A DNA stretch of 64,000 bases. It comes from Trifolium pratense (Eukaryota; Streptophyta; Magnoliopsida; Fabales; Fabaceae). Below are positions 11,017 through 26,006 of the stretch, in pieces; position 1 is the stretch's first letter; the number at the start of each line of letters is the position of its first letter. The position numbers were made by a program, and so were the translations under genes. The notes below the pieces were generated by a model that was given only the letters and a program-made list of their open reading frames with translations, was not told where the DNA came from and searched no databases. The stretch spans positions 3,479,501 through 3,543,500 of the forward strand of contig NC_060059.1 in the NCBI RefSeq assembly GCF_020283565.1, written 5' to 3'.

Positions 11017-14000
11017 TCCTACCCCCCTTAAAATAATTTCGTCCTCGAAATTGAAAATTCATACCTGAAAACAAGTGGGGATATTGTTTTCGCATCTCCG
11101 ATTCGAGTTCCCAAGTAGCTTCTCCGTCCGGGGATCCTTCCCACAACACTTTCACGATTGGAATGGTTTTACTTCTTAATGCCTTGACATCGCGGCCTAT
11201 AATATGAACTGGTTGCGGTTGAAATGTCAAGTCTGATTTCAAGTCCACTGTATCCAAGTCTACTGTTGTGAACGGGTCAGGGACAAACTTTCTGAGTTGA
11301 GACACGTGAAAAACGTCATGTAGTCCTGACATTGCCGGAGGCAATGCTAGTCTATATGCTACCTCACCGACTCGTTCAATGATTTGAAACGGACCAATAT
11401 ATCTCGGGCACAGCTTCTTGGTTTTAAACACACCTCTTAATCTCAACATAGGAGTTACTTTCAAAAATACGTGATCACCTTCCTTAAACTCCACTGACCG
11501 TCGTCCTTTATCTGCATAACTCTTTTGGCGACTCTGAGCCGTTTTCATCTTTTCTTGAATTGATTTAATTTTCAAGGTAGTCTCTTGCACCATGTCTGGT
11601 CCTAATATGCCTTTTTCACCAACTTCAGCCCAACACAAGGGTGTCCTGCACTTCCTACCATACAGGGCTTCATAAGGAGCCATTCCGATGCTGGAATGGT
11701 AGCTATTGTTGTATGCGAACTCAATCAAGTGCAGATAGTTACCCCAGCTGCCTCCATCTTCTAACACACATGCTCTCAGCATGTCTTCCAGAGTTTGAAT
11801 TGTTCTCTCAGACTGTCCATCTGTCTGAGGGTGATGAGATGTACTCATTTTCAATCTAGTGCCCATAGCTTCCTGAAATGCCTTCCAGAATCTTGACGTG
11901 AACCTTGCATCTCTATCTGACACGATACTCAGGGGTACACCATGCAACTTCACAATCTTGGAAATAAAGAGCTCTGCATACTTTGGGGCCTTAAAAGTTG
12001 TCTTAACTACTATGAAATGCGCTGACTTCGTCAATCGATCCACGATTACCCAAATTGAATCATGTCCCTTCTTTGTGCGCGGTAATCCACTAACAAAGTC
12101 CATTGTAATTTGCTCCCACTTCCACTGAGGAATCTCAAGTGGTTGCAACAACCCTGCTGGCTTCTGATGCTCAATTTTCACCTGTTGGCACACTATGCAA
12201 CGTGCCACAAATTCTGCTATTTCGGTCTTCATGCCGGGCCACCAATAGTCTTTCTTCAAGTCATGGTACATCTTGGTGGAGCCGGGGTGGATAGAGAATC
12301 CACTTTTATGGGCCTCACTTAAAATCAACTGCTTCAATTCAGTGTCGTTTGGTACACACAATCTACCTTCATAAAGGATGGCTCCGTCTGCTGATACAGA
12401 GAACTCGGGCTTACCAATTCTTCTTTGCAAATCCGGGTCAGATATCTGAGCTTGGACGATCATGCTTCTCAAATCGCAGGACATTTCATATTTATTCATC
12501 AACAATCCACCTTCCACGTCCATCACGTTGAGATTCAAATTCCTGAAACTCTCAATGAGTCTACACTTGTGCATCATCAACTCTGATGCATGCAAAGCTT
12601 TCCTGCTCAGAGCATCCGCTACTACATTTGCTTTGCCAGGGTGATATTTCAATTCAAAATCAAAATCTTTCAAGTACTCCATCCAGCGCCTCTGCCTCAT
12701 ATTTAACTCCTTTTGATCAAACAGATATTTCAAACTCTTGTGGTCGCTGAATAGGTCAAAATGAACTCCATACAAGTGATGTCTCCATATTTTCAGTGCG
12801 AAAATTATGGCAGCTAATTCAAGGTCATGTGTAGGGTAGTTCTCTTCATGCGTCTTGAGTTGCCTGGATGCATATGCCACCACCCGGTCATCCTGCATAA
12901 GCACACATCCAAGTCCTTTAGCTGACGCATCACAAAACACTACATAGCTCTTGGTTGGATCCGGAATGGTTAAAACTGGTGCCTGAGTTAACATCTCCTT
13001 TAACCGTCTGAAACTTCTCTCACACTCTTCGTTCCACACGAAGGGTGTGTCTTTTCTAGTCAACCGCGTCAAGGGTAATGCAATTTGGGAAAAACTCTTG
13101 ATGAATCTTCTGTAGTAACCAGCTAAACCCAAAAAACTTCTAACTTCGGTGACACTTCTGGGTCGCTCCCAATTCAACACTGCCTCCACTTTCGATTGAT
13201 CCACTGATACTCCACCCTGAGATATTACGTGGCCTAAGAATTTGACTTCCGACAACCAAAACTCACATTTGCTGAACTTGGCATACAACTTCTTCTCACG
13301 AAGGATTTCTAAGACTATTCTTAAGTGCTCTGCATGCTCTTGAGAATCCTTAGAATAAATCAGAATGTCGTCAATGAAGATAACCACAAACTTGTCTAGA
13401 TATGGCTGGAAGATGCGGTTCATATAGTCCATAAAGATGGCTGGAGCATTAGTAACACCGAACGGCATCACCAAAAACTCATAGTGACCGTATCGGGTTC
13501 TGAAGGCAGTCTTTGAAACATCCGAGGATCTAATACGGATCTGGTGATAACCGGATCGCAAATCAATCTTTGAAAATACGGTCGCGCCTCTGAGTTGGTC
13601 TAATAGGTCGTCAATTCTCGGTAGTGGGTACTTATTCTTGATGGTAACTTTGTTGAGTTGACGATAGTCTATACACAACCGCATTGTACCATCTTTCTTC
13701 TTAACCAGGAGTACTGGTGCTCCCCATGGAGACACACTAGGTCTGATAAAATGCTTTCTAAGCAACTCTTCCAACTGATTCTTCAACTCTCTAAGTTCGA
13801 CAGGTGACATCCGATAAGGTGCCACGGAAATAGGCTGAGCTCCAGGAAGCAAGTCAATCGAGAATTCAATTTCTCGTTCTGGAGGGAGATTCGTGATATC
13901 GTCGGGAAAGACATCTAAGAATTCATTCACAATAGGAATGTTGCTGGGACTCAGGACAGGTTCTGGAGTCACAGTGAACAAGATACAAAAATTCTTATTT

Positions 14001-15568
14001 TCAGCGAACAGGTATTGAACCATCTGGTGGGTGTTCTGTAGTAATGTTGATAATGCTACACCTTCAGCGGTGTTCTCGGTTGGCATATAAATGCTCTTCT
14101 CAGCGCACCCAATATACACGGAATTGGCAGAAAGCCAATCCATGCCTAAAATGACATCAAGATCACTAATAGGTAAGCATATGAGATCTACGAAGTAAGT
14201 TTTTCCGGTGACAGTGATGGGACAACTCTGACATACTCGCTTAGATATAACTCTTCCGCCAGTGGCAACTGATACTGACATCGGAGGAATCAGTGGGGAG
14301 GATTCTAGATTTAGACGCTTCACACAGTTAACAGAAATAAAGGAGTTGGTAGCTCCGCAGTCAAACAATACAAACACATTAGATTGACCAATTAAGCACA
14401 TACCCGCAATCAAACTGTTGTCGCTTTTAGCTTTCTCTCCTTCCATGGTGTAGACTCTTCCTTTGCTAATTGTAGTGCCTTCTGCACCACCCACGCTTTT
14501 CCATTTAGGGCAGTCACTCTTCATGTGCCCCGGTTGCTTACAAAAATAACATATTCCCTTCCCTTTCATGCATTCACCACCGTGATAATTACCACACTTA
14601 GGGCAAGTTCTAGGGGATTGTGGTGAGTGAGTCTGCTTTCCCTTGCTAGGAGAACCCTTAGCCTTCAAATGTTGCTTAAACTTTCCCGATTCTTTTCTCT
14701 GTTGGTACGCAGCCTGCTTCTCTTTGTTAGCAAAGTCGATCGTCGCTTCGGCTGAATACGCCTTCTGAATTAAGTCTGCAAAATTAGCAATATTTTGTAA
14801 AGACACCGCATGGGCAATGTCTCCCCTCAACCCATAACGGTACTTGTTCATCTTCCCCTTCTCCGAAAGAACGCCGTTAACATCGGAGGAATAGCGAATC
14901 AGCTCATTGAACCTCTGAGTATACTCTGCCACGGTGGAACTGCCTTGCTTAAGTTCTCCCAGCTCACGCCCCATTTGAAATGAGTAACTCTCCGGCACAT
15001 AATGACCCATGAACAACCTACTAAAATTCTCCCAGTTCATCTCTATAGCATTTGTCATCATGTACTCCTTGGTACCATGCCACCAATTACGAGCTGCCCC
15101 CCGAAATAAGCGGGTAGCAAAGGAAACTTTTTCGGCTTGAGTACCATCCACATCCTCCAACATCTCTGCCATGCGAAACAGCCACTCACTTGCTTCTGCT
15201 GGTACATACTGACCCTCGAAGGTCGGAGGGTTCATCCTACAAAATTCCCGGTACGCAGGATTTCCCCGCTGAGCCGGGGGTGGTTGAGCTACTTCTGGTT
15301 GTGGCTGTCCTCTCTGCTGCAGAAGGGCCTGCATCATTTCCCTATGATGTCTATCAGCCTGCGCCTGTTGCGCCTGATATTGTCGATGCATCAGTTGTTG
15401 TTGGTGCAACATCTGAACCCACATATCTGCGTTAGGATCGATGTCTGACATATCGTCCTCCTCTTCTATCTCATTGCTCCTTAGACTCTCAGGTCCACTC
15501 CGATTCCCAGACATGTTACTCTCTGTCATAACAAAATTGAGTTGATCAGGCTCAATATGGTATAACAA
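11012..15568 (-). CDS. Gag-Pol polyprotein of chromovirus, 1518 aa
   Basis: Domains in order: Gag with the capsid-like region (about 105-290), then a zinc knuckle [14 protein letters not shown] near 340-353. The aspartic protease has active site FDCGATNS near 402. Reverse transcriptase spans about 585-760 with FIDDILIYS at the catalytic site. RNase H follows from about 875 (DASAKGLG). Integrase spans about 1080-1330 with a zinc-binding head and [10 protein letters not shown] chromodomain-like tail contains VKVLWEG and [14 protein letters not shown]. The domain order and tail place it in the Tekay/Del chromoviruses. Gag and Pol share one frame with no stop or shift. The protease has Cys where Ser or Thr is usual. 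The final codons are made by the polypurine tract and the TAA lies inside the LTR. A second in-frame ATG (MTESNM) 13 codons on is an alternative start. Confidence 0.97.
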   Translation of the reverse strand: MLYHIEPDQLNFVMTESNMSGNRSGPESLRSNEIEEEDDMSDIDPNADMWVQMLHQQQLMHRQYQAQQAQADRHHREMMQALLQQRGQPQPEVAQPPPAQRGNPAYREFCRMNPPTFEGQYVPAEASEWLFRMAEMLEDVDGTQAEKVSFATRLFRGAARNWWHGTKEYMMTNAIEMNWENFSRLFMGHYVPESYSFQMGRELGELKQGSSTVAEYTQRFNELIRYSSDVNGVLSEKGKMNKYRYGLRGDIAHAVSLQNIANFADLIQKAYSAEATIDFANKEKQAAYQQRKESGKFKQHLKAKGSPSKGKQTHSPQSPRTCPKCGNYHGGECMKGKGICYFCKQPGHMKSDCPKWKSVGGAEGTTISKGRVYTMEGEKAKSDNSLIAGMCLIGQSNVFVLFDCGATNSFISVNCVKRLNLESSPLIPPMSVSVATGGRVISKRVCQSCPITVTGKTYFVDLICLPISDLDVILGMDWLSANSVYIGCAEKSIYMPTENTAEGVALSTLLQNTHQMVQYLFAENKNFCILFTVTPEPVLSPSNIPIVNEFLDVFPDDITNLPPEREIEFSIDLLPGAQPISVAPYRMSPVELRELKNQLEELLRKHFIRPSVSPWGAPVLLVKKKDGTMRLCIDYRQLNKVTIKNKYPLPRIDDLLDQLRGATVFSKIDLRSGYHQIRIRSSDVSKTAFRTRYGHYEFLVMPFGVTNAPAIFMDYMNRIFQPYLDKFVVIFIDDILIYSKDSQEHAEHLRIVLEILREKKLYAKFSKCEFWLSEVKFLGHVISQGGVSVDQSKVEAVLNWERPRSVTEVRSFLGLAGYYRRFIKSFSQIALPLTRLTRKDTPFVWNEECERSFRRLKEMLTQAPVLTIPDPTKSYVVFCDASAKGLGCVLMQDDRVVAYASRQLKTHEENYPTHDLELAAIIFALKIWRHHLYGVHFDLFSDHKSLKYLFDQKELNMRQRRWMEYLKDFDFELKYHPGKANVVADALSRKALHASELMMHKCRLIESFRNLNLNVMDVEGGLLMNKYEMSCDLRSMIVQAQISDPDLQRRIGKPEFSVSADGAILYEGRLCVPNDTELKQLILSEAHKSGFSIHPGSTKMYHDLKKDYWWPGMKTEIAEFVARCIVCQQVKIEHQKPAGLLQPLEIPQWKWEQITMDFVSGLPRTKKGHDSIWVIVDRLTKSAHFIVVKTTFKAPKYAELFISKIVKLHGVPLSIVSDRDARFTSRFWKAFQEAMGTRLKMSTSHHPQTDGQSERTIQTLEDMLRACVLEDGGSWGNYLHLIEFAYNNSYHSSIGMAPYEALYGRKCRTPLCWAEVGEKGILGPDMVQETTLKIKSIQEKMKTAQSRQKSYADKGRRSVEFKEGDHVFLKVTPMLRLRGVFKTKKLCPRYIGPFQIIERVGEVAYRLALPPAMSGLHDVFHVSQLRKFVPDPFTTVDLDTVDLKSDLTFQPQPVHIIGRDVKALRSKTIPIVKVLWEGSPDGEATWELESEMRKQYPHLFSGMNFQFRGRNYFKGGRM

Positions 15569-15649
15569 TAGAATATATGTTAGAACTCGAAGAAACCATA
15601 CTACTTGACATTGAAATTTTTAATGTCCCATGGCACAGTCTGAATCGAC

Positions 15650-15664
15650 CTGCTCTGATACCAA
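15650..15664 (-). promoter_or_regulatory. Primer-binding site (initiator Met tRNA)
   Basis: Read on the minus strand, TGGTATCAGAGCAGG follows the end of the 5' LTR after a 2-base gap. It is complementary to the 3' end of plant initiator methionine tRNA, the usual primer for Tekay-type elements. Confidence 0.9.
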
Positions 15665-15665
15665 T

Positions 15666-17555
15666 TATAACACCCCATATCGAATAACTAGAATACGATA
15701 CAAAATACTCATAACGGTACATGGAATTACATTAAAAATTACAATAAAGTTCTTGAACAACATAGCACAAGACTTAAAATAATGTTGAAAGTCTCAAAAT
15801 CTGAAGCATAACTAGTCAATTAGTACTAATACATGTAGGAATTAGCCATAGTTCAAAACATGATAACTCATAATCAACTAGATATCATTTCTGCATCAGT
15901 CACTACTCCCAATTAGCTTACCCTTGCCTTGCTCCACCTGTTTACCTATAACAAAAAGTGGGGGGTGAGACAGTCACTTCGTCTCAGTGGTTCCATCTAC
16001 CTAAGTATTAGTGGATGAGCTTAACCTGTCTATTAGTTGATCATAAATTATAAACAGATTCATATGCACAATTCATAACATAGTTATAGTAAAGTGTAAC
16101 ACACATTAATTAACTTGGTTCATTTTATAACTCACGGACACTTCGAGGTGAGCGAGTCTCGAAGGCCGGACGGTAGTCCCTGATATTAAATATAGATCAG
16201 AGTACCACCTCATCTCACAATTTAAGTAAACTGATTCTCACTAGTAATGGAGAATCCTTCCTAGCAAAGCTAGTCTCATAGCCAAAGGCTAGATAAAGTT
16301 GTGGTTTAGAATTAACCACCTCATGATCAACTGTTCTAAAGAATTTGTCTACCTGTATCATCCGTTCCGGAAACTATGTAGTTAGTAACTAAGTATTATC
16401 TATACCTCTTCCCATTGAACTTTCTTTAACCTGTTTCATATTGTTAAACAGTGCTAAAAATCATGGGCAATAGTCATGAATTATACTAGTATGAATTGGG
16501 GATCATTAGGACCTTAAAAATGTAATTTTTCTCACTTATATGCAGTATCAATCGAGTGATTATATCAAAAACAGTTTATCAATCGACCGACAGTAGTAAA
16601 AAAATAGATTTTCAGCATTAGAAGGTCTGTAAGTCGATTGGTTTGTGCATTGATCTATTGATGCTGCAGAAAAATGAGTTTTTACCTGAAAATTAAGTTT
16701 CCGAACCAAAGTTTAAGATCCCCTATTCATCCTCAATTTATACCAGAGTCCATAACCATCATCAAACATGTTTTTTAGCATAAGTCTAAGCATTTGGATA
16801 ATGGGAAAATAGCTATCAGCATACAATTTCATAAATTTATAGGCTTAACCACAAACATACATGATTATTAACTAAATCAATACCCAAAGTTCATGAATTT
16901 CTAGACTTAACTACAAACATACATAATTACTAAGTAAATCAAATTTTTAAATCATAATAATTTCCCAAAATCTCTAACTAAAGGAACCCACCTGTTAAGA
17001 AATAGCAATTTTTCTCTTGAAACTCCTAAATCCTCAACCTTACTTCAAGTTCCAAATTCTGATTCTTGTGCAAAAGCTTCAGCCCCTGTCACACACCACA
17101 CAATTCTTAGTTCCAAGAGAGTAGAAGTGAAGGAATTGAAGACATGCAGACCCAAGATTTGATTTTCCAAAGGTTTGAATGGATGGGTTGCAATGGAGGG
17201 TACACGAAGGAGAGAATGAGAGAGATGGGTTTGAAATTGCTCACCTTATCTTCAACTTACTTCCATGAGTAATAAAATACCTTTGCATGTAGTGGGTGTT
17301 AATAAAGGTTGATGTTTAGAAGAGATGAGTAGGTGGTGGTGGTGATACGTGAGAGAAGAGAGGAAGAGTTTCAACTTTCCTTTTCATTGATTTTGTAATA
17401 ATGAAGATGAGTGTTTTGTGTGGGGTTTAAGTCCTTGGGTAAAATATGGGTCCCACCTCTTGGTTACTAATGTGTGTGCATAATTTTAACACTAGTTTCT
17501 TTTCATAAACTTCTCCTTACTATTACTCTTAACTATTTTAAAGTGGGTTGTTACA
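15666..17555 (-). mobile_element. 5' LTR of the Tekay-like chromovirus
   Basis: It has the same length and sequence as the copy at 9127-11016 in the sections compared. On the plus strand it ends in GTTGTTACA at 17555 and is followed by the target copy AGAAT. Confidence 0.96.
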
Positions 17556-17560
17556 AGAAT

Positions 17561-18218
17561 GATGAGTGTCGGAGAACTACGATAATAAACAAAATAGAGG
17601 TAGAAACCACATGTAATAGTAAAAAAAACTTTTATTAAAAGATATCAACTCAGTCAAATACATCTAAGTTACCTTAAAAGATTAGTCTATGCAAGTACAA
17701 AGAACATTTATTAGTTTTTTTTAATTTTTTTTTTTACAAAAATAAATAAATAATGTGTACATATTTGTTAAATGAAGTTTAATTTCACAGTTGGCTCATG
17801 CTAAATTTCCAAACCATGCTCCAGCATGTGCAAATAGGCAAAAAGCAGGTAGAATTCCCACAATTTACACACGCCAAATATTTACCTATTTTCCTCCTAC
17901 TGTAATAAATACCTTTCCAAATATTTTTCCAAATAATAAATAATGTCATAAATCACCTTTCCCATTTCCAACCCTCATTTGCTACAAAGTCACAAACAAA
18001 CACAATCCGTCAATTATCAGAATCGTTGAATAGCCATCCAACGGCTGACGTTACAAGTTTATGATTGTGATAAATCAATATAAACCATTAGATTCAATTA
18101 TTCTTTTTTTTGGTATTTTTTGATTTCTAACCACAACATTCACCTTTTCACTTTCTCTATATATTACTCAATTTCAATCCTTGAGTACACAATTTCAACT
18201 TCCAACAAGGTAGTAGCA
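17561..18218. other. Upstream region of the LPR-type gene
   Basis: This is an AT-rich spacer and probable promoter. TATATAT at 18158-18164 lies about 55 bp before the ATG and is a likely TATA box, giving a short leader. I see no other gene. Confidence 0.5.
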
Positions 18219-21200
18219 ATGGAAAAAACACTGCTCTTGAAATTGTTCACTCTTTTAACACTTTTACTATGTTGTTCAGTTACATCATCATCATCATCAT
18301 CAGTTAAAGACAATCTTATAAATGTGTCTAAGTTGAAGATGTTTGTTGATGAGCTTCCCAATATACCAAGAATTCTTGGCTACAAGGTTGTTAATGGCGT
18401 TCCCAAATCAAAGTCTCTTAAGATTGGGATGTTCAAGAAGAAATGGGTATGTGCTGTTTTTTGTTTGTTTTAATGTTCATTAATACACAATTTGCATATG
18501 AATCTCCGCTTTCTGTTTTTTGTTCTGTCTTTTTGTACCATGTCAAACTCTTTTCTTTGCTTGTTTTCGATATTGCCACCAAGACTATGCCAACATGGTT
18601 CATGAATTTAAGGTCTAGATATAGATAAGTTTCTTATCTTGAAGTTGTGTGTGTGATACTTCTGGATAATTTTTTCTGTAGATTGACATGACATGGTTCA
18701 TATGTTTATATTTTATTGGAAAAACAAAGTTTTGTGTCAAAAAATAAAGAAATTTTGGATCAAAAAATGTATTTCTTAGACATAGCTTAGTTGACGGAGG
18801 ACATTGCATGAAATATGTTGGATCGGGGTTCGAACCCTGATACTTTTATTATTCATCTTAAAAGGTGAAATTCTATCCATTAGACTATTCTGAATTTTTT
18901 TTAAGAAAAACTTGTAGAATTTTTAAGATATTATCATCATATTTGATTTTTATTTTTTTTTACGCAAATCATATTTGATTCTTAACAAGTATTAATAGGA
19001 CAATAGTTATGATTTTCCAATTATATAAATTATTTTTAAATCAATTATCAATTTTTTGATAATAAGTTTAAAAAATTGAATAATTTTCTATAGATGATTT
19101 AAAAAATTAAAGAGATTTTTTTTTTTTGTTTTTTTAATAATTTTTACACATTTGCTGCCCAAAAACTAGTCTTCTTCTCTGACAAATGCAAGAAATCTTA
19201 CTAGTAAATTCCAAAGAAAGTCATTTTCAACTTCCAAATGTCCAAAACAAGGCAATGGTGTGTTGTTCACTTGTTCCTTACAAGAGCAATGTTGCCATAA
19301 TTGAGCCTCTATTTTGAGAAATACTATCTTTTTAGGATAAATTTAACTGGATTCAAGTTTTTTTTCTTTCTTTCTTTTCAATGGTCAATTATATACTTCT
19401 TTTGCTACTTCTTTCCCATCAAATGCTACAAAATTAAAGTACCCTTTTTTAACTAGAGTTCCATATGACCCTGACCTTACCTACCCAAATGCCAGTTTGT
19501 AAAGGCGCACCCAAGCTAATTGAGATGCTTAATTAAACCATGGTGATATATGTAATTTCACCAAACTCATAATCAAATTAAATATATGGGCTAAATCTTT
19601 CTAAGGTCATGTACATTTTTTTTAATGAATTCAAGGTCCCTTACTTTCTTCATCAGAAATGATGTTGCAAATATTCTTTGCACTGATACCTCACATGGAA
19701 TACAAGTAATTGGCTGTGGAGAATAAAATAAGACAGAGAAAAATGAAAAAAAAATCTGTAAAATATTTATTAATAAATACTAACATCCTATGAAATGAAT
19801 GAGAATAACTTTATCAATTTTTTTATTAAATGTTTTAAAGATATTCTTTAAAGAAAAACTAATGTTTGTCTTTTAATTTTATTTTTATAGTTGAGTAGTA
19901 ATAGCTCTAGATTCAAATTTCAACTTCATATTACAATATTCCTATCAATTGGATTATGTTCAAAAGACAAAAAAATAAGAGACGAAAAATAAAAAAAATT
20001 GAACTATCGTAAAATATCTATGATATTATTCACAAAATATGTGTTTTATAATTAATTCACTGAGTTTAGTGGACCATAGGCTCCAAAAAGATCTCATATT
20101 ATTGATAAATTATTAAAGCAAAGAATTGGTCCCCCATATACTTTGGCCTTGACACCGATAGTGATACTAACTCATTCTCCACTTTAGAGCATTGTTTAAT
20201 TCTTCCATTCACATTGTTGTCACATTAGTCTTCAAATTTAATTTATGGTCTCACATTAGTCTTCAATCGTTTTCATCTGAATTTATTATATGTCATTTAA
20301 TTTCCACAACTTTTATCTATTGGCAGAAATTCCACAGGGATCTACCACCAACAACGGTTTATGCTTATGGATTAAACAAGCACACAGCAACGGTCCCTGG
20401 TCCAACAATAGAAGCCCTCTATAAAATCAGCACCAAAGTGACGTGGCAAAATCACCTCCCTCCAAATCACATCCTCCCATGGGACCCAACAATCCCCACA
20501 TCATTAACCAATTCAACAAAAGGCATCCCCACCGTAGTCCATCTCCACGGTGGAATCCATGAACCATTAAGCGATGGAAACCCAAACTCATGGTTCACCT
20601 CTAGATTCAAAATCAAGGGACCCACTTGGACTAAAAAAACCTATCATTATCCTAATAATCAACACCCTGGAAATCTTTGGTACCATGATCATGCTATGGG
20701 GTTGACCAGGGTCAACCTTCTCGCTGGCTTAATCGGGTCTTACATCATTCGTGATCCTAAAATCGAATCTCCATTAGGTTTACCTCACGGTAATGAATTC
20801 GATCTACCGTTGATGCTCTTTGATCGTAGCTTTAAAACGGACGGTTCAATTTTCATGAATTCAACTGGTAACAACCCTTCGATTCATCCACAGTGGCAAC
20901 CAGAATATTTCGGTGACGCGATTATTGTTAACGGAAAAGCTTGGCCTCGATTAATTGTACGACGTCGTAAGTATAGATTTCGTATAATCAACGCGAGTAA
21001 TGCTAGATTTTTTAGACTGTTTTTTACAAACGGTTTAAGATTTGTACACGTGGCGTCTGATTCGGCATACATTGGTAAACCAGTTGTGAGTAATGAAACT
21101 TTTGTGGGGCCATCTGAGATCACAGATGTTATTGTTGATTTTTCTAAATCTAGGAGTAAAGTAGCTATTTTACGCAACAATGCAGCTTATCCTTACCCAT

Positions 21201-21995
21201 CCGGTGATCCGGTTGATGAGTTTAGTGGTAGAGTTATGAAGTTTGTTATTTTACCGGATAAGGAAGTTGACACGTCACGAATACCGGAAAAGCTAGTGGA
21301 GTATCCGGTTGTTGATTTATCTAGTGTGACGCAGACACGGTACATTGCTATGTATGAGTATACTAGTGATATTGATGAACCAACTCATTTGTATTTGAAT
21401 GGAAAGCCTTATGAAGCACCGGTTACTGAAACTCCGAAAGAGGGGTCCAATGAGGTTTGGTATGTGATTAACTTAACGGATGATAATCATCCGTTACATA
21501 TTCATTTGGGTTTGTTTAAGGTTTTGGATCAGACGGAGCTGGTTAAATCTGATGAATTTAAGGATTGTATGAAGAAAATCAATGATGCTGTTAAGTGCCA
21601 CGTGGAGGAACATGCACGTGGGAAGAAAGTATTGGTGCCTGAATATGAAAAAGGTTGGAAGAATGTGTTTAAGATGAGACCTGGGTTTGTGACAAAGATT
21701 GTTGTGAGGTTTGGTTACATACACACCAATACATCGTATGGGTTTGATGCAACTTCGGAATCTGGTTACGTGTATCATTGTCATGTAAGTGTTTATCTTT
21801 TATCATATTTTATTTGGATATGTACCGTTGTATATCGTTGGGGTGTTGAGCTTAATTTTTTTACTATTTCTTAGAAATTTGATGATTATAACTTATAAAT
21901 GTTGGGATACTCATTGTATGGCACATACCAATTTTGTGCAGATATTGGACCATGAAGACAATGCTATGATGAGGCCCTTGAAGATCATCAAGTGA
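18219..21995 (+). CDS. LPR1: LPR1/LPR2-type multicopper ferroxidase
   Basis: Three exons, 18219-18446, 20327-21784 and 21942-21995, give 579 residues; Arabidopsis LPR1 has about 581. A hydrophobic signal peptide and a serine run from a TCA repeat open the protein, then SKLKMFVDELPNIPRILGY. The four copper-binding histidine clusters are present: HLHGG, WYHDHAMG, HPLHIHLG and, across the last intron, YHCH with ILDHEDNAMMRP. By family this is a secretory-pathway Fe(II) oxidase that acts with PDR2 in stopping root-tip growth when phosphate is low. Intron 1 is 1.9 kb and holds a SINE-like piece and a poly(A) micro-insertion. The first ATG after the TATA box was taken as start. LPR1 and LPR2 cannot be told apart here. 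Confidence 0.95.
18778..18860 (+). mobile_element. SINE-like tRNA-related fragment in LPR intron 1
   Basis: TAGCTTAGTTGAC (A-box-like) is followed about 45 bp later by GGGTTCGAACCCTGA (B-box). It is not a full tRNA gene: I see no paired acceptor stem. The flanks show no clear duplication. Confidence 0.45.
18936..18980 (-). repeat. Poly(A) micro-insertion with 13-bp duplication
   Basis: ATCATATTTGATT stands at 18936-18948 and again at 18968-18980. The 19 nt between them, read on the minus strand, are TTGCGTAAAAAAAAATAAA. It lies in intron 1 of the LPR-type gene. Confidence 0.7.
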
Positions 21996-22281
21996 AGATT
22001 TGCCGGAGCCAACAATGGTAACATGTGCGTATAGGAATATGACATACATGATGTGGTAATTATGTAGTTACTTTCTTGTAAGCACTTAGAAGCTATAGAC
22101 ATTTTATAATAGGTGGTGATTTACATCAAAATAAGTAAATACATACACAGGAAAATGTATGATGATTTTTAGCCTTCTAAAGTATTGCACTTCCTTAATC
22201 CATAAACAAAATTTCACATTCATCTAAATAGTCGTTAAAGATGATATTTTATTGTGAAATTTGGTGAAATATATTTTATAT

Positions 22282-22460
22282 GGTAAATGTTAACGAGTGT
22301 CCTTGAAACACTCTTTAAGATCAATAGTAAGTTTTTTATAGAATTTTTACGAGAATGCATAAAGTTAACGCATTGGAAATTGTAGTGTTTAACTTTTTGA
22401 ATAGAAAATTTCTTTAATGGAATGCTTAAAGAGTACCCGAGACGCTCGTTAGCAAGACCA
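22282..22460 (-). mobile_element. Mutator-type MITE, copy 1, perfect 9-bp duplication
   Basis: The ends are GGTAAATGTTAACGAGTG and CTCGTTAGCAAGACCA, inverted with respect to each other. The interior carries the second inverted pair CTCTTTAAG and CTTAAAGAG. It is flanked by ATTTTATAT at 22273-22281 and 22461-22469; a 9-bp duplication is the mark of Mutator-like elements. It lies downstream of the LPR-type gene. The second copy, at 49479-49661, is in the opposite orientation. Confidence 0.85.
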
Positions 22461-22469
22461 ATTTTATAT

Positions 22470-23072
22470 TTATACGGAGAAAAAAATATATTGTTACAAA
22501 TTATAAATAAATCTTAAATATTTTAAACTGAAATATTAAATTCTAATATTTTAAACTAAAATATCAAATTCTAATATACAGTATTTTTTTTTTCTTGTTA
22601 TAAATCATAGCTACATGGTTTTTTTTTTTCTTTGATTAATTGCACGCTATAAAAAGTTGTTTATCTAAAAATAAAACAAACAAATTTTTGTAAAAAAAAA
22701 TAAAACACATAAATAAAGAAAAAAAAAACAAAATATAGTAGTATTTTTTTTTGGTACAAAATACTACTAGTATTTTTTTTTTGGTATTCTACTATAGTAG
22801 TATTTTAATTTAGAAAAAAAAGTTGTTATTTTTGGATGCGCTGTATCCTCGTCAAAACAAATTCAGTTTAAGGTAAATCCAAATCCTAAATTAATTGAGC
22901 CAATAACGTACGCACCTTCCTTAATTTCAGCAAAATTTTGTTCACCATTTCTGATACATTCATTCATCTCTATCACAAAATCTCTCTCCCTATATAACCC
23001 ACTTCCCATTCTCCAAAAAAACCAGTCCTATTCCAAATCAATAATCTTCTCTCCCCTTCCATTCACAATCCC
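22470..23072. other. Spacer and promoter of the RD21-type gene
   Basis: A 28-bp tandem pair lies at 22517-22544 and 22545-22572 (AATATTTTAAACT.AAATAT). It is followed by A/T tracts and a self-complementary patch near 22739-22800 with repeated TAGTAGTATTTT. TATATAA at 22991-22997, 76 bp before the ATG, is the likely TATA box of the protease gene. Confidence 0.5.
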
Positions 23073-25341
<2,269 letters not shown>

Positions 25342-26006
25342 GAAGAAACTAAAAGTGAGAGAAGAGATTGAAATACTCATGGCTGGTTTAGGCACAACAA
25401 ATCAACAATCTATTATGTATATACAACCAAACAGCATTATTGTTTTTCATTTATTTTAAACTGATTGGTGTAAATATCTGCAGAACTGCTCAAGCAGTAT
25501 GCACTTCGGATATTGATGATGTTAATAGATTGTATATATTTGCCAATTCTTTATTCTCCGTGTTTCTTTAATTTCTTTAGAATATGTTGTGGTGCCTTTT
25601 TTATATACTCAGAACGAAATTTGCACACCATTTGTAAGTATCAAGCTTTCAACACATCATATGAAAGAACTCCTTGAAAACCATCATTAAGTCTCAAAGT
25701 ATTTTTCAAGCATCAATTCTTGTGTTCTTATTATTCATGCTAAGCTCACAAGTGACTTAGCCCAGGCAAGCGGAAGCTGAAGTATCAAATTGACGATAAG
25801 ACTTAGTTTTATTTTACCAACCAATAATCAATAACTTTGATAATAAAACTGTAAAAATTATTCGACTGTCTCAGAATGACGAGTCATGGACTTTCTTGAC
25901 CTTACATTGGTTGCTTTAACCAGGCTTGGAAGGTAAGAGAGTGCAACAACCTTAAGTCTTCAAGTTGTATGCTATACACATTATGATACTGCATATCACA
26001 TACAAC
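25342..26006. other. RD21 3' flank and spacer
   Basis: The first part is probably 3' UTR. I see no gene or clear repeat up to the GC-rich MITE. Confidence 0.4.

Larger units (their letters stand above)
9127..17555 (-). mobile_element. Complete Ty3/gypsy chromovirus (Tekay/Del type), 8429 bp
   Basis: The two 1890-bp LTRs (9127-11016 and 15666-17555) are bounded by AGAAT at 9122-9126 and 17556-17560. Just inside the 5' LTR the minus strand reads TGGTATCAGAGC, an initiator-methionine tRNA primer-binding site. A polypurine tract precedes the 3' LTR. The interior holds a single uninterrupted gag-pol frame. Matching LTRs and an intact frame mean a recent insertion that could still be autonomous. 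It lies upstream of, and in opposite orientation to, the LPR-type gene at 18219, with about 660 bp between them. Confidence 0.97.

Noticed and set aside
11641..12644. Plus-strand frames inside the chromovirus
   Set aside because: They are antisense shadows of the gag-pol frame.
18778..18860. Possible tRNA gene in LPR intron 1
   Set aside because: Only A-box and B-box words are present, with no matching acceptor stem. A SINE fragment is more likely.
20192..20326. A start upstream of LPR exon 2 inside intron 1
   Set aside because: The residues before KFHRDLP do not match the family, while exon 1 at 18219 supplies the expected N terminus and joins in phase at good splice sites.
22735..22804. 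Another poly(A) micro-insertion around TAGTAGTATTTT
   Set aside because: The repeats, T runs and inverted words overlap, so no single clean insertion can be reconstructed.
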